Source of the DNA: Xylaria sp. FL1777
Lineage: Eukaryota > Ascomycota > Sordariomycetes > Xylariales > Xylariaceae
Direction: 5' to 3'
DNA: 64,000 bases
NCBI GenBank assembly: GCA_022578965.1
Contig: MU400514.1
Location: 248,001 to 312,000, forward strand
In this document: positions 22,546 through 35,908 of the stretch, in pieces
Layout: every line of letters begins with the position of its first letter
Numbering within the stretch: the stretch's first letter is position 1
The notes under the pieces: generated by a model
What the model was told of the DNA's origin: nothing
What the model saw: only the letters and a program-made list of their open reading frames with translations
Databases searched by the model: none
Position numbers and translations under genes: made by a program

Positions 22546-24993
22546 GGACCCCTCCTATCACTATTTCATCTTATTTTCTTTCTCGACAAGAGGACAGAAA
22601 ATATTGTTTGATGTGTTATGAGTACCATGTCTCTGTTCTATATAGAAGGAATGGGATCATATTTGCTTCAGGGCAAGAACAGACGGCTGGATGGGATGGC
22701 GCATAGCTCATGATACGGTTCTCATTTTTCTTTTTTTCTCCCTTCCCGGCTTCATCGTATACGAAGGATTCGCACAATTTTCGCATCTACTAACCGTCCA
22801 GGTGCTTGATACGGAAAGGGGAATATATATAGGTTAGACAAACGAAATGTGCAGATAAAGCCTATTAACTAGGGCGGCGCGGGATCTTGCGAGATCGCAA
22901 GGGGAATGGATGGTAAACCGTCTATAACACGAGTTACTGATAGCACATTGCATTTGTATATAGACTTACATGAATAATGAGAGGAATAAACTATTAAGGA
23001 GTTTGGCTCGTTGGTGCTTTAACGAGGTTGTTTACATGTGATACACACGTCACATGGTATCATGTCACGTTACGTAGGTGTATTTGATGGCAAACGAAGG
23101 GATTATTTGTCCACCTCTTTATATTCGAGAATTCAACTCCATGAGATGTCACTTCATTCAGCCATGTATCCCCACCATCCTCTCCTCCGAAACTGCGTCT
23201 AAGATGCCGCTAGAGCATTTCTTTAAGATATTTCGATGATGATGCCTTGAAGCAACATAACCAAGAATTAGGTTTCTTATCCTTTGCCTCTTTTTTTGGT
23301 AGGGAGGGGAAAGGGGGGGGGGGCTTTTGGAAGGCAGTAGATTGATATGAGATGAAGCCCACAAAGCCCATACCCAAATCGAGGACATTAGCCGTAGAAA
23401 AGGGGCCCCCTTTTCTTCTTGGTTATCTACATAATTTATCTATCTACCTTTATAGTGCGCATCACGCACTTTATCTACACTCTTATATATCAAGTTACAC
23501 CACATGTGAAGCAAGCAAGTTTCGAGCCTAGATTTAACGTCTGTACCTTTTAAGATCAATGAATGGGTCTGTACGTACACTGTCTACCTCCTTAGTTGCC
23601 TACTTGCCTGTCTCAACGATCGAACTTGTGATGACAGCGTTGTTGCTGGCGGTGGTGCGCCCATTGCGAAATATATACATATAACAACTAGATAGGTAGG
23701 TACATATAATGGTGATTGGATGGATATAGATAGATGTACAGATAGATAGGTAGGCTGATATATATACTAGAAGAACTGCTACAACTCTTCTTCCTGTGGA
23801 AATTTTTTTTTCTTAGGGGGAGGAAGCACCTAATCCCGCATTCTTTAATTTTTTGGGGGGACTTTTAGCTTTTTTTTTTCTTCTCATGTCTCGTTAGACC
23901 TATCGTGCCATTGTCTGGCTGAACCCAACTAAGCTTGCTTATTTTGCCCCTTTCCATATTTTGACCCCTCACTCCTAGTACTCGTTTTTACGTTGAACAG
24001 GTAGATTAGACAGGCGTTATTCTGGACGTCTTTGAAACCGTTTGTCCTAGACACCTTCCCGTAGCACGCTGTCCTTCGGATGGTACGTTTCGTACCCTTA
24101 CATCCTGTCCGGGACGACGCGAATGTCCAAATCCCTGTCTCACTTTCCCTCTTGACGTGCGTCGTTCTGCTCATATGTATATGTCTGGCTGTGGCACGGT
24201 ACGGTCCAATAATCCAGGCTAGAAGACGTCGGTGCAGATGCATGCGAGAGGCACATACGGCCAATCATGAATCTTTATTGTGATCGCGTCTGCGTGTGCC
24301 TAGGCTTAACTCGTTTGGCTTTACCGTCGGAAGCTAGAGCAGTAGATGGACGATCTAGGTAGCGAGCAAGTGAGCTAGCGAGCTAGCCTCATATTTCGCT
24401 TCAATACGGACGGGAATGATAGTGATGCTCACGACTCGGGTGGCGCTTGCGTGGAAATATCTTCTCTGGAATAGACCGCCGCCTGCCTGCCTGCCTGTTT
24501 TCTGTTTTATTTACCTTGTACCGGGGCTTACCGTTCGCCATTGCCACTGAAATGCGAGTGAACTCTGGAATACTTTATGCCTCCGTGGATTAGGCCCCGG
24601 AAGCTTTTTAATTACGGTCATGACCTCATTAGATGACGGAGCGAAGCGTAAACTTCCGCGAGAAAAGTAGCGATTTTTTATGCCTTCTTTTTGAACGGCT
24701 CAGATTACTTTTTTTCCTCGATCATATTTCGCCGGGACAGCTTGGCACCAGGGGCGACCTTACCGATTGCAAGGACTGGAGTTCCACTGGTTTGCTCGTA
24801 GGACTACTGGGGATAGTCATAGCCCAAGCCCAGCGCCGGCGGGTAAATCGAGGTGTTTTTTAGGTAGTGCTTGCGGTCTACTGTAAAGCGAAAATGTCAG
24901 AGAATATCCTCGAGACACAAGTCGAGGTCAAGGAGCGAGGTTCTCGTTCTAGTCCCTAGCATTTACCGAAATAGGGAGAGAATGGCTTCAGGA
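22546..24993. other. 2.4-kb gene-free region
   Basis: No supported gene. Low-complexity tracts occur: a G-run at about 23310-23322, T-rich runs around 23800-23880, and GCCTGCCT repeats at about 24480-24500. The first part is the 3' flank of the SPX gene and the last part the 3' flank of the Zn2Cys6 gene. Confidence 0.4.
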
Positions 24994-27384
24994 TTACTTA
25001 CTTCCCGTCCTATATTCAAGCTGTCTCATCATTTTCTCTGTAGCACTTCAGTCAGAGGAACCATGCCCGTGTGGAAAACAGAGGGGTTGTTCATAAAAGT
25101 AGACCAGACGTACCGGCAAATCCCCACCGAAAGCTAAACAGCCAGAGACTCTCGAACTTTTCCGTAATGGCCTTCTGACACGCGTCATGCTCCTCTGGGA
25201 AGATGCGGGAGATGCACGCGTAGGCTAGGATGACCCTGTAGCAGGAGGCGCCGGCAGGCGCGCACAGGACGGCAGGCGATCGCGAGGGCGACTCGAAGTC
25301 CGTGTTTATCTTGCACGAGATCTCGGTCGACATCTTGCACGCAAACCGGAGCGCCGTCAGCGCGACCCTGAGCTCGGTGTCCGACTCGATGGCCGCCGGC
25401 GTGCTGTGCTCCAGGATAGCTAGGAATGGGGTGTAAAGGACGAAAAGGGCGCTGTGGCGGTGATGGTGAGTGTTAGTAAGAACAGCCGGATTTTTTACGC
25501 ACAATGATGATATATATCTATCCCTGCCCCTTCGAGATACGAGGTCTAGTGAAAAGAGTTTGAGGAACTGCAGACGTACCCTATAAGCATTGCGAAACAG
25601 TCGAGTTTCGTTTCCCAGTCTAGGCTCTGCTCCAGGAGGTTCTTTGTCGCTAGCCTGATTTCGTTATCCAGCTCATTGAAGGCGCTGACGAGAGGTTTCT
25701 CGCTTGGCCACTTCTGCCTCTCCTTGTCGATCCATAGTGCTCTGTGGAAGATGCTAGCTGCCTTTGCTGAAAGCTGGAAAGAGCCCAGTTTCTGCGATCC
25801 AACTTCTACCTCAGTCGTTAGTAGGCGAGCGCTTGGGAGCGTCGGCCGGGGAGTCAAGGATGTTGAGAGCAGGGGTGTCGTCGAGCCGATGGCGGGCGTC
25901 ATAACTTGCGACTCGGGAAGCAAAGTCGTGCGGCTTGGGCTCTCGAAGACAAATGGTAGGTGCCTCATAGCATCATCCTGCAGGATAAACCTAGCCGATT
26001 ATCAGCACATCTATGCCGGGGTTGGATGCCGGGGTTAGAGGCAGGGAACAGCTTGGAAATCCATGTTACGCCATCTGATTTCGTAAGGCAGCCAAAGTGC
26101 ATATAAAGTTATGCAAAGGTAAGCATAAACTTACTGTTCGAGGATAAATAACCCCCACCACAGGCAATTCCGCTGCTCCTCTTCGAGAGTTAGCGGCACG
26201 TCATCAATACCGCTGTCTCCCTTTTGCGTTGCGGAAATGCCGAGAACCCGAGCTACAGCCGCAGTTTGACTCAGGGTCTGATATGCCGTCTCTATCTCGC
26301 CGTGGCCATATTCATATAAAGCCATCAACGCGCCACATTGGACAAGCTCGACAGTCGGGTGGGGGCCGTCGGCGCAAACCATGAGGAGCAAGGCGAGTAT
26401 ACGCTTGACCGTGCGGTACGTCTCGTCGAACATGTGCTGCTCGCCAGCATCGGTGAGACGCATGCGGATGGTGAGGTTCATGAGAACAACCAGAAGGGCG
26501 AACTCCTTGGACGCCAATTCCGGGCTCCCGGTGTGACTGGACTGGCTCTTCTGTCCCGTAACCTGGTCGACGGTGCCGTGGGAAAACGGGGAGGTCTCCA
26601 TATCTGGCGGCGAGCGCGACTCGCCCGGCGCAAGCATGCTCGGAAGCTGCCGGTAGAACAAGATCGGGTGGACGACTCCATACCACGGATGGATGAAGTT
26701 GAAATAGAGCGATACGGAATGGCGGTATTCGTGCTGAGGGCTTCCTGAAGGGGTGTCTAGTGCCACCAGAGATAGAATCTGTGAGGCAGCAATGCCCTCG
26801 AGAGGCTCAGCGCCGCGGAAGAGAATGTCACTCGCAAGGGAGTGAGATTGCTGCAGAAAGACGACCTGTGCGCCACCATTGGGGTTCGACGTGTTGAAAT
26901 TTGGGTCCTGCACGTAATGGCACTTTGCATTTAACCTAATGGCGGTAGTCAGTCTCGGCAATTCGGAATAGCTACCGACATTTAATTAAACCACAAAAAG
27001 GGATAGCGACAGGGTCATCGTCTCTGCGCCCTGAAAGGCGGGGGGAGAGATTCAGGAAAGCGAGCGCCCTCGAGTTTGATACTAGCTGGGCAAGGAAATC
27101 GTGGAAGGCGATGAAAAACGAGCCTACCTCCTACATCTATCGCAAGATGGTAGCTTCTTGTCACATTTTCTCTTCGATGCCCTGCACTTCTCGCAAGCCC
27201 GCGGAGCCTGTAGCTCCTGGGGGTAGTGTGCGTCCGTCATGGTGGCATCGCTACTACTGATGGAACCGCCGGACCGGCCATTCTGGAGCGGCCGCGGTAC
27301 AGGCGACCGACTAGGCGAGGAGATGGAGACCGAGGTGGACTCGGACACTGGGGAATAACCCATCATGATGTCGCCCGTCTGCAT
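24994..27384 (-). CDS. Zn(II)2Cys6 fungal transcription factor
   Basis: Five exons: 27128-27384, 26135-26935, 25580-25990, 25114-25451 and 24994-25037, with GT-AG introns whose phases all agree. The product is 616 residues. The DNA-binding cluster CEKCRASKRKCDKKLPSCDR, CRR, then LNAKCHYV after intron 1 has the six cysteines of the Gal4 type with canonical spacing (about residues 66-95). The rest carries the fungal-specific transcription-factor domain, with IHPWYGVVHPILFYRQLP, RMRLTDAGEQHMF, YQTLSQTAAVARVLG and EEQRNCLWWGLFILEQF. A Ser/Pro-rich stretch precedes the cluster. I chose the ATG at 27384; the frame is open further upstream but has no ATG. Intron 1 splits the zinc cluster. No clustered target gene is apparent nearby, so its regulon is unknown. 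Confidence 0.88.
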
Positions 27385-29843
27385 CTTGGGGCGCACCGGG
27401 ATGCGGCGGCTCGGCTGGAGCCAAGCCTGAGACGGCGACAAGTATGAAGACTAGGAAAGAGGCGAGACTAGACTCTAGCGGCAGACGCTAGGATTTCGGA
27501 TACCGCCTTGTGGAGAGCTCCAGCGATCTCTCTCCAGCAGACGCGGCGTGGACGGCGGCGACGGGGACTAAATGTAAATACAATAAAGGCCTGCGGTCGA
27601 CGCTAGACAGCCTTGCTTACCGCTAGGTAGCTATACGGCACAGTCCCGAGGTGTGCCAGCAGGCGGTGGTGAACTGCAGGCCGATCCACCCACAAGTAGA
27701 CTTAATGATGACAAAGAACTGTAATTCTGGGAATTTGCCCGCGAAGCGTCTGACAGAGAACGGGCAACGTTGGCTGTGATGGGCGTCGCGCGGGTTTGTA
27801 GACACAGGCGAGGCGGGTAAAAAGAACAAGGGGTCATGAGGCCAGATTAGCAGTCTGGATCTGGTGTTTGCGACAACTGGGTCTCTCACTCGGTACCGCA
27901 CTTCATACAAGGCAAGGTGATGGAGGTGGTGGCGGTGGTACGGCGAGCGCCGTTCGACGTCGGACCGAGAGGCAATTCAGACACGGAGGCTGCGGTAACG
28001 CTGATCCGGACACTGGCAGCGCAAGAAGACGCACGGCAATTCCATCAAGCCCGCGAAAGGTGCATTGCAGCGGGACAGGAGAGATCGAGGCTCGATCACT
28101 GAGGCGCATTGCACATGGCCAGCGAAGGTTTATTAGGGCTGGCGCGGTGGGTGGCCACAGAACAGCTGATGACGATCGGGTCTGGCTAGAGCTGCGCTAG
28201 GTACCAGCTAAGCTCTCCAAGACGGGGATGGCGACCAGGGTGATTCATGCGGCACTGCTCAGTACACGTGTAGGTGTAGGTACCGTCGTGCAAGTGCAGG
28301 AGAGTGCGTAAGTAGGTAATACGGGAAAAATACAACGAGTACAGGCACATAAACAACAAGGAGTCTGGTAGGGCTGCCCATTGGGTTCTTCAAGCCAGGG
28401 GGGGTATAGAGAGATGCCTATGCAGACGGTGTAGACAGCTCTTCATGCTCAGGATATCTGAATAAGGCCTCACTTTATAACGGGACTCGGTGTAGTGTGT
28501 TGCACCCACTGCACTGTACGGCAAAAAAAGAAAAATGGAGATTGGAGTGACGAGACCGGGGTCAGTGGCCCCAGAAAGCGACGTGAATCACTATCACGAC
28601 AACATCCCAGCCGCCAATCAACGAGGTGTGGCTTGTTACTCAAGCGTACCGCCAAAAGGGCCCTCCCTCTCCTGTTAACCGGGGAAACGCATTTCTTGGT
28701 GCCTGTGTGGCCAGCTCAATCCTCCCCTTCCATTATATCGCAAAGTACAGACAGAGTCGTGAGTCAGCTCCTTACAGCGTGGCTTCATTAACAGTAATCC
28801 GCTACATCACACTATCATTATTGCCCAATCTGGCGTTGCGAGGAGCGCGACCTTCGTGTAGAGAAGGAGGCTCAGGCTTCCAAGACAAGGATCGATCAGG
28901 CCACAAGGATGGAATCAGACGGTCCAGACGCTAAAGCATTGTATGGGCGAATAGCGGTGGCCATAATTATAAACGGTCCTTCGTGATATGGGGCTGATCG
29001 TCCACTAGAGGCAGGTAGTGTAGACTACGATCTCGGGATCCGAAGCGGATTGGGGAGGGGAAGGGTCTTTACCTTATTAAGACCCGTTCTCGGTTCTATG
29101 CGTTTAGTGTAGTATACGTAGTAGGCAAGTGTAATGTCAGCTTATTGACACTACCTATAAGGTAATACAAAAAGGAGCAGGAAATGTAATTTGTGTCTTA
29201 TTGTAGGACAGGCTAGGGCAGGCAGACACAGGGGATAGCGAAAAGCACGCATGCTACATACTGCGTACCTTGGAAGGAGAGTTGCATCAGCCACGATGGT
29301 TTCCTTCATTCTGCCGCAGGTACGTAGGGTGAAAACCAACAACGATATTTCATGTGGGCATATGAGACTGGAGACAGCCATGTACTTTAATGAAAATGTT
29401 GATGCAATTGACTTCCGACCTTTTCATGACTTGAAGTAGGAGGGAGCGGGAACAGGTTGAAGCCGCGAGTTCTACAGTTGCTTACTATATTTCTTAGCAA
29501 GATCTGTAATGAACGTTAGCTTCAAAATAAAAGCCATGACATCAATGAAAGTCATGGGGTCCCAATTGAACATAGGCTGTATCACCACACCCAGCGTTCA
29601 GATGATGGAATTCAAACAGTATCAACTGTCGATGAACGCATTTTCTGTTCCCGAAGCATCTCATAACGCCCTCCGACACCGGCAACCCCCAGAGAATAGT
29701 AAGAAAGGGTATCTAACTTCCAAACAAAATCCCACCCGAGTCTACCAAGTTCGAATTCATACCCATTCATTATATTGCCCGTGCAACCAAACTTCAAGTT
29801 CCTATTCCTCGGTGTTTACTTGGTACTCTCCTTAGCCCTCTAT
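27385..29843. other. 2.5-kb gene-free region
   Basis: No supported gene. The first 500 bases are presumably promoter and leader of the Zn2Cys6 gene. Open frames at 27868-28200 (plus) and 28495-28934 (plus) have no motif. The end is the 3' flank of the GH3 gene. Confidence 0.4.
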
Positions 29844-32649
29844 CTAAATCGAAAAGACACCATGCAGGGGTAACTGTCGACTACTCGATCCCACGAAAAC
29901 CTGATAATCCCCTTGCTGCAGTGCCCATTTCTGCGCGACGACGTCCCAGACGCTAAGATCGCGTCTACTTATGTTAAAGCTCACGGTAGCTGAGGAGGAG
30001 ACGTTGATGAAAGGCTTCTCGAAGCCGCGAAGTTGTCTGACTGGCGCCCCCGGGATGCCGACGTAAACTTGTGCGACCTCGGCGCCATCTACGGGCCCCG
30101 TATTCGTAACCGTTGCGTTAACGGTCACCACGACATCCCAGAGATCGGCCTGCCCACCCTCGAGAACGGGTCCAGTAGGGAACTCATCGGTGTGGGTGGT
30201 TTGGTTCTTAGTGATGAGTAGATCGGAGAATTTGAATGTCGTGTACGAGAGTCCAAAGCCGAATTCGTACCGGGGTGTAATGTTCTTGGCGTCGAAGTGC
30301 CGGTAGTCGATATAAATGCCTTCCGTGGAGAAGTTGGATTGCGGGAACTTCTCGAACTCACCTTCGGGGAGGTCGGGGAATAATAGGTGCCCGTAATCAG
30401 ATTCGTTCCTCGCTACCGTGTACGGAAGCTTGCCCGACGGATTCGACTCGCCATAGAGCAATGATACGAGGGCTCGGCCCGATGCCTCTCCCGGTAGGTG
30501 GGCGAATATGAGGGCTGTGACGTTCGAGTGATCTATCCATTGGTCGACCAGCCGGATCCCGGCATTGTGAAAGACGACAATTGTGTTGTTACACCTGTCA
30601 GCCACGTGGAGGATAAGTCCGTCAGTAAATTCATCGCGGATCCCAGGTCGGTCGAATCCTTCCGAGGCGAAGGCGTTCACAATGACGAGACAGGCGTCGG
30701 ATGTGCTAACAACATCTGGGTCCGGGCTGTAGAAATCCCACATGAGGGCTGTGTCATCGTCATATGCTCGTTGCGTGAGAGCATCGTATGGTGCGCTGAC
30801 CGAGGCAGGGGTCACGGATCCGGATCCTCCACCACTGAAAAGTGTTCCATTTGGAGCGATCTGCGTGAAGTCGGCATCGACTATGCCGGCGAAGCCAGCA
30901 TTGGTGTCCCGACCCATGTAGGCTGATTCTCCTCCAAATGTCCAAGCTCCAACGCCACCATTTGATTTATAGTTCCACTGATCGGGGCTTCGAGCAGAAT
31001 ATCCAAAAATTGAAATCATTTTCGGCTTCTTAAGCGGAAGCGCGTTGTTGACGTTCTTTAGGAGGACATGACCTTCGATAGCCCCGTCCAACAGGACTTT
31101 TCGTGACGATATGTTCCGCGCGTCGATGATTTGGTGTGGTTTTGTAAGATCAGGTGCGATGCCCACGCCCGGCTCTGGGAAATCCTGGTCTTGATTCATT
31201 TGATACCACGATGCAATAACCCTCGTAGCCATATCATTCAACCGATCTTCGGGAATGGAACCGTTTTTTACTGCTTTGACGAGCTCATCACCCCAGAGAT
31301 CAGAGTTGGGCATCACCATATCCATGCCTGCCAGAGAGCTGGCAACTCCAGCGTGGAGAGCACCCCAATCTGAGATAATTGCGCCTTGGAATCCAAGCTC
31401 AGTCTTCAGAAGGCCGTTCTGCGTTTTGCTGTTGGCACAGGCGTAAGAGTTGTTCACCCGGTTGTATGAGCACATGACATTGCCAGTTCCCGCATATACC
31501 GCGTCTTGGAAAGGCCTAATATCTGTTCAGTAAAGTAAATAAGATTGTTGACAATCTCTATCTTACCACAGATACAGTTCATGCATTGTCTTATCGTCAA
31601 TATTGGACGAGACAGATTCGACGTCACCTCCGCTAGGGTTACGATAGGATTCTTGCTCGTTGCCGATAAAGTGCTTTGCCAAGTAAGTTAGTAAATCACT
31701 TTAAGATAGAACACAGTATATATACCTTCGTACTGGTGATAACACCCTGGGATTGGATCCCTTTAATGGTTTGCGCGGCGAGAGCGCCACAGAGATATGG
31801 GTCGACTGAGAAACCCTCCCAATTCCTACCACCATGAACTACCCGACCAAGGGGCCCTACGACTGGACCGAGAGCAACATTTGCTCCCTTCACACGGAAT
31901 TCCAAGCCCATGCTTTCTCCTCGGTTGAGGGTGAGTGCTTTATTCCAACTAGCGCCGACGTGAAGGCCACTCGGGAATCCGCTGACAAAATCAGTGGCCC
32001 GGACACCTTGGCCAGCATCTGTGAGACATAGACCGGGAAAGTTCAGACGATCGATAGCACCTATATTCCCGGAGCAGCCGTTCAGAGTGCCTGTAGTTCC
32101 TGTAGAAGAGGTGACACCAGAAGCCAGTAGAGCCTATTTCATAAATCAATATATTTTACTCATCACTCAGTCCCTAGATAGACTTCGTACCTTCTCTTCC
32201 ATGGTGAGCTGATTAACAAATTTAACTGCTTTATCGTACGCGCTGGCCCACGCCCCTGTACCCGTCATTGGAGCTACGGACAATATTAAGGTCAGCTGAT
32301 AGATCTCGTTCTTGCATATACATCCCAAACGCCCATGGAACGTGAATGACAGAAGATGATAATGTCACGAAGAGAAGCACTTACGAGAGGGGTATACAGG
32401 CTCAGACTGGCCATAGAAGAACGAATCATAGACTATAGGATTGGTCCCGCTGCCTGGTGTACCACTGGGGCTAGGAGAACTACTGTGCCGATTGCGAAGA
32501 GCAAGCAGACCCAGGAGGCCCAATAGTGGTAGAGTCGCGAGAGCCACAACGAGAGCGACACCGCGCTTCGTCTGAAGAAGAGGAAAGCGTCGTTTTAACC
32601 GCCCAGTCCGTGTGGCTGGGACGGGTTGAGATGCTTTTACGCTAGACAT
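29844..32649 (-). CDS. GH3 beta-glucosidase, type II membrane-anchored
   Basis: Five exons (32385-32649, 32191-32273, 31726-32133, 31567-31673, 29844-31515) join in phase to 844 residues. Residues 1-30 are basic, residues about 30-52 ([20 protein letters not shown]) form one hydrophobic helix, and a Ser/Pro/Gly linker follows: a signal-anchor rather than a cleavable signal. The GH3 domain begins near residue 95. The substrate region [12 protein letters not shown], the KHFIGNEQE motif and [10 protein letters not shown] are present; Asp337 in ISDW is the expected nucleophile. The second GH3 domain ([14 protein letters not shown]) and a C-terminal fibronectin-III-like domain ([23 protein letters not shown]) follow. 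Many N-glycosylation sequons are visible. It should release glucose from beta-glucosides outside the cell or in the secretory lumen. The anchor recalls BglE-type enzymes. Start ATG at 32649; the longer frame upstream lacks an ATG. Confidence 0.93.
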
Positions 32650-34509
32650 TGCGAGTTTCGAGGGTGAAAGCGTAAGAGCAGATATGATGCAAGCTAGCTG
32701 TACACTTAGCAGTATATATTTAAATCCCCAAAGCGCACTGAGGCGTGGCACCTCTGGTTGAGGGAGCAAATCGACACGCGGTGTTGGGGGCAGAATGCAT
32801 ATAGTACTTGTTGGTGCTGCCTAATGAAGTACCTGTGTATGTATACCTGAAAAATCGAGAACAGAATTGTATATAGACCTGAAAACGATATACCATGGTT
32901 GTTTGTGTTTGGAAAAAACCCCGCGTTGCCGGGTCCATCTAAAGATCCAAAGATCTACCTACAGATTAACCTCTTTCAAGTACCTAATATGGTAGGCAGG
33001 TGCATATAAGCGACGGCAGGCACTGAGCTTGTATGTATGTATATATGTATGTGTTGTATGCATGTGTTTACTGCTCTGATGTCAACATCCAATCCCCGTT
33101 GGGTTGTTGTTGCCAGGCCACTCACTACCGGTACTACTGTACTGCGTAGGTACTTAGTTAAGTAAGCACTCCCGCCGCCCAATCCCGCTGCCAATCCCGC
33201 TCCACTCCCAGCTAAGCCAAGCTCATCCTCCCGGAAACTGACTCGTGATAGCCTCTGCGTGCAATTTCTTAGCTCCACCATGGGTTGAAACTACTGCTAT
33301 CAGTGCAGCGAAATTGAGTCAATCAATTGTATACATGCGTCGGTTTCTTAGCACATAGATAAGTAGAAGCAATCAATGACGTTCTTTAACATTTTAATAT
33401 TCTTATATAGTATACCTGCGAATGGGATACATATCGCGGTGTCGAACGGAACGATTCCACTGCCCATTTGATTATGGCGCTGTAGTGACTTATTTGGACA
33501 CCATGTACTATATAGTACAGAGATCAGCTCTATAGGCCGATTGAGACGAGTATATATGTAAACATAGATATGCTATAAAGTATAGGTCTAGGCGACTGAA
33601 AATGCTAACATCCACTATCTTCGGTTATAGATATAGCTCTTCTGTGACCTCCGGCAGTATCTAATTGGGCACGATAGTCATATATATATAACATATGGGG
33701 ATAATAGCTTGCAATAACCTTGCAACGGCCTCAAAGCGCTATTGTCATCACCTTTTCCCTCCGAACATCTCCCTCCTCAGCTTTAAACTCGCCCTCGAGC
33801 CAAACTTTACTATAGGTATCCACCGTCCATGAGCAATAGCCGTGACGTATTGAGATAATAAAGAAAAGAAAAAGCCAAAAACGAAGATCCAATCCGCCCA
33901 ATGCCAGCAATGGTCGTCGGAGTCCCCCAAGCGGCGGCACCCTTGGTGGTTCTCCGGCTTGGCGGCAACGCTACCGTGATGTTGCGAGCGACTCCGGCGC
34001 CCTGGTATAATATCCTCCGTGATCCCCAAGTCAAACGTGTCGATACCGTATATTTTTTTCGTCCTTCGTTGGGTTCATCATGATACACATTACGGACAAG
34101 GAAGTGGCGTCGTGGTGATGGTGATAATGGTTGTGGTGATGGTTATGTGGTTATGGTGGTGGTTATGGTGATGATGGTGGTGAAAGCCCCAATTTCATCT
34201 TGTCAGAATATACGTGTTCGGCCAGGCGGCTCTGTGTCGTGTCCATCAAGTTCGGTACAATATGCATTCGGCTTAACGGTATGGCAGACGCAGTGATAGC
34301 ACAATCCTCTTAAGTGATACTATATGCTCCAGAAAGTTCAGCCGTAGGTACTCGCACGCGTTGGAACGTGGTTGTGTGCAGAAACCCCGCGACAAGCATA
34401 CGCCCCAACGGAATCCCGAACGACGGGCCGTGACAGGGCGTGGTTATACCTGGGCGGGATGCGAGAGAATGTAGAAAGACACGCTCGGGGTGTTGCGGAA
34501 CCAGGTGAC
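32650..34509. other. Intergenic, 1.9 kb
   Basis: Promoter side of the GH3 gene and 3' flank of the G-alpha gene. Minus-strand frames at 33731-34088 overlap each other and show no family motif. A GGT-rich simple repeat lies at 34112-34192. TATATA and TATAGT words are frequent between 33350 and 33700. Confidence 0.4.
34112..34192. repeat. GGTGAT/GGTTAT simple repeat
   Basis: About 80 bases are made of GGTGAT, GGTTAT, GGTGGT and GATGGT units. It lies about 320 bases from the 3' end of the G-alpha gene. It is an impure microsatellite. Confidence 0.85.
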
Positions 34510-35908
34510 TCACAGGATCAGCTGCTTCAGGTTCCGTTGTATAATCATGTCCTGTACGGATGTCATGGTAATCTTTAGCAAATTCGTATCGGTGGCGTTC
34601 GTGAAGTGTCCATAGATTTCCTTCTCGGGATTCCGGTTGAGGGCCTTGAATTTGTCCATGAAGTACTTGCTTGCCTGCTTATGGTCATCGGGCGGGCCGC
34701 GGTAATCGGTGAAGCCATAGGACGTGATGGGACTGGACACCAACTTCTCCCTGAATAGGTCCATCTTATTTAGGAAGAGAATAAGTGCAGACTTTGCGAA
34801 CCAGTGGGAGTTCGCAATTGATTCCCAAAGCATCAGTGCCTCGTTCATTTGATTCTGCGCGGAGTTGTTAATCAACCTTTCTCCATCTTGACTGATGAAT
34901 AAAATAGTAGAAAACTTCCAACTTACGCCATCTTTGTCTTCTACAAGACATTGATCGTAACCGCTAATAGCAACCAAGAACAGCAGGGAGTTGACATTCT
35001 CGAAGCAATGAATCCATTTCTTTCGCTCAGATCTTTGTCCACCGACGTCGAACATCCGGTATGTCAGTTGCCCTAGATCGAAAACGGTCTCGGTGATGCC
35101 AGTCGTTCTTAATCGTGTTCGCAAGAGATCTTGGTCGGTCGGTATATAGTTCTTGTCCCATAGACGGTCGACATCGTCGCAGAAACTTTCGGGCGCGTTA
35201 GCAACAGGAGCGAAACTCACTGGGGAGGAAGACATACTAAGCAATATTGTCGTGAAGAGCATATTCATTACCCTTGAGGATGGCCCTCTGGACTCCGGCA
35301 TCCGCCCAAAGTGACTTAATCGGTTGCAGATAGTCCTCGGGTAAGGGATCCTCCGGCCCTATTTCTACGTCGACAAGGACTAGCTCTTTGTTTTTCTATT
35401 CATCGTGACCCATTAGCTGCCTGCGACGGCAAATCTCTCACCGACGATAGCATCAAGAACGACTAGTGAGCGCATGACATGGGGCCATGATGATGCTAAT
35501 TGGGCTAGACGTACCTCGTTCTCCTTTCTTTCGAACTCAATTGCATAGTCTTCCATAGCTTCGAAGATGAGCCGCAAGGATTGGATGACATTAATTAGCA
35601 CGACGGGCTTCCATTCTAATTTCTCAGTTTTACTGAAGCCTTGGGCATATATCAATTTCATCTGCTTGAGAACGGTAGACTTGCCCGACTCGCCGGCGCC
35701 TGAACGAATCGCACGAGGTTAGATGATGCAATAGCACGAGGTGAAACGTTGGGGCAAGAGAGCACTCGGGAAGCCTGGAAAACAACGCACCGAGAAGGAG
35801 GAGTTTAACTTCTTTAGCCATGCGCTTCTCATCTTGCTTGATGACCTTGTCGAGCTCGCGCGAGCGAGCATCGCCGGCCTCGTCCGTCTTCCTGCTGCCG
35901 AAGCACAT
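34510..35908 (-). CDS. Heterotrimeric G-protein alpha subunit (GNA-3/GanB-like)
   Basis: Five exons (35791-35908, 35515-35699, 35238-35395, 34927-35185, 34510-34854) give 354 residues, the normal G-alpha length. The intron in KDG|NQMNEAL is 72 nt and also open in frame. Motifs: GAGESGKST (P-loop), LRTTGITETVFD (switch I), DVGGQRSERKKW (switch II), FLNKMDLF (base binding), TNATDT. The N-terminus MCFGSRKTDEA lacks Gly2, so myristoylation is unlikely, while Cys2 could be palmitoylated. The C-terminus NLKQLIL lacks the Cys needed for pertussis-toxin modification. MCFGSR and these ends fit the third fungal class, which acts upstream of adenylyl cyclase and carbon sensing. The segment GNEYALHDNIAYFCDDVDRL supports the splice sites around 35238. 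VVLINVIQSL replaces the more usual VVFNNIVQS. Class assignment is good but not certain. Confidence 0.93.

Noticed and set aside
27385..27441. Upstream extension of the Zn2Cys6 frame
   Set aside because: The frame is open but begins at a TTG with no ATG; the first ATG is at 27384.
27868..28200. 110-codon plus-strand frame upstream of the Zn2Cys6 gene
   Set aside because: Low-complexity Gly/Arg sequence without a motif; competing frames on both strands are equally open.
33731..34088. Three overlapping minus-strand frames between the GH3 and G-alpha genes
   Set aside because: They overlap in all three frames, lack motifs and lie in a 3' flank.
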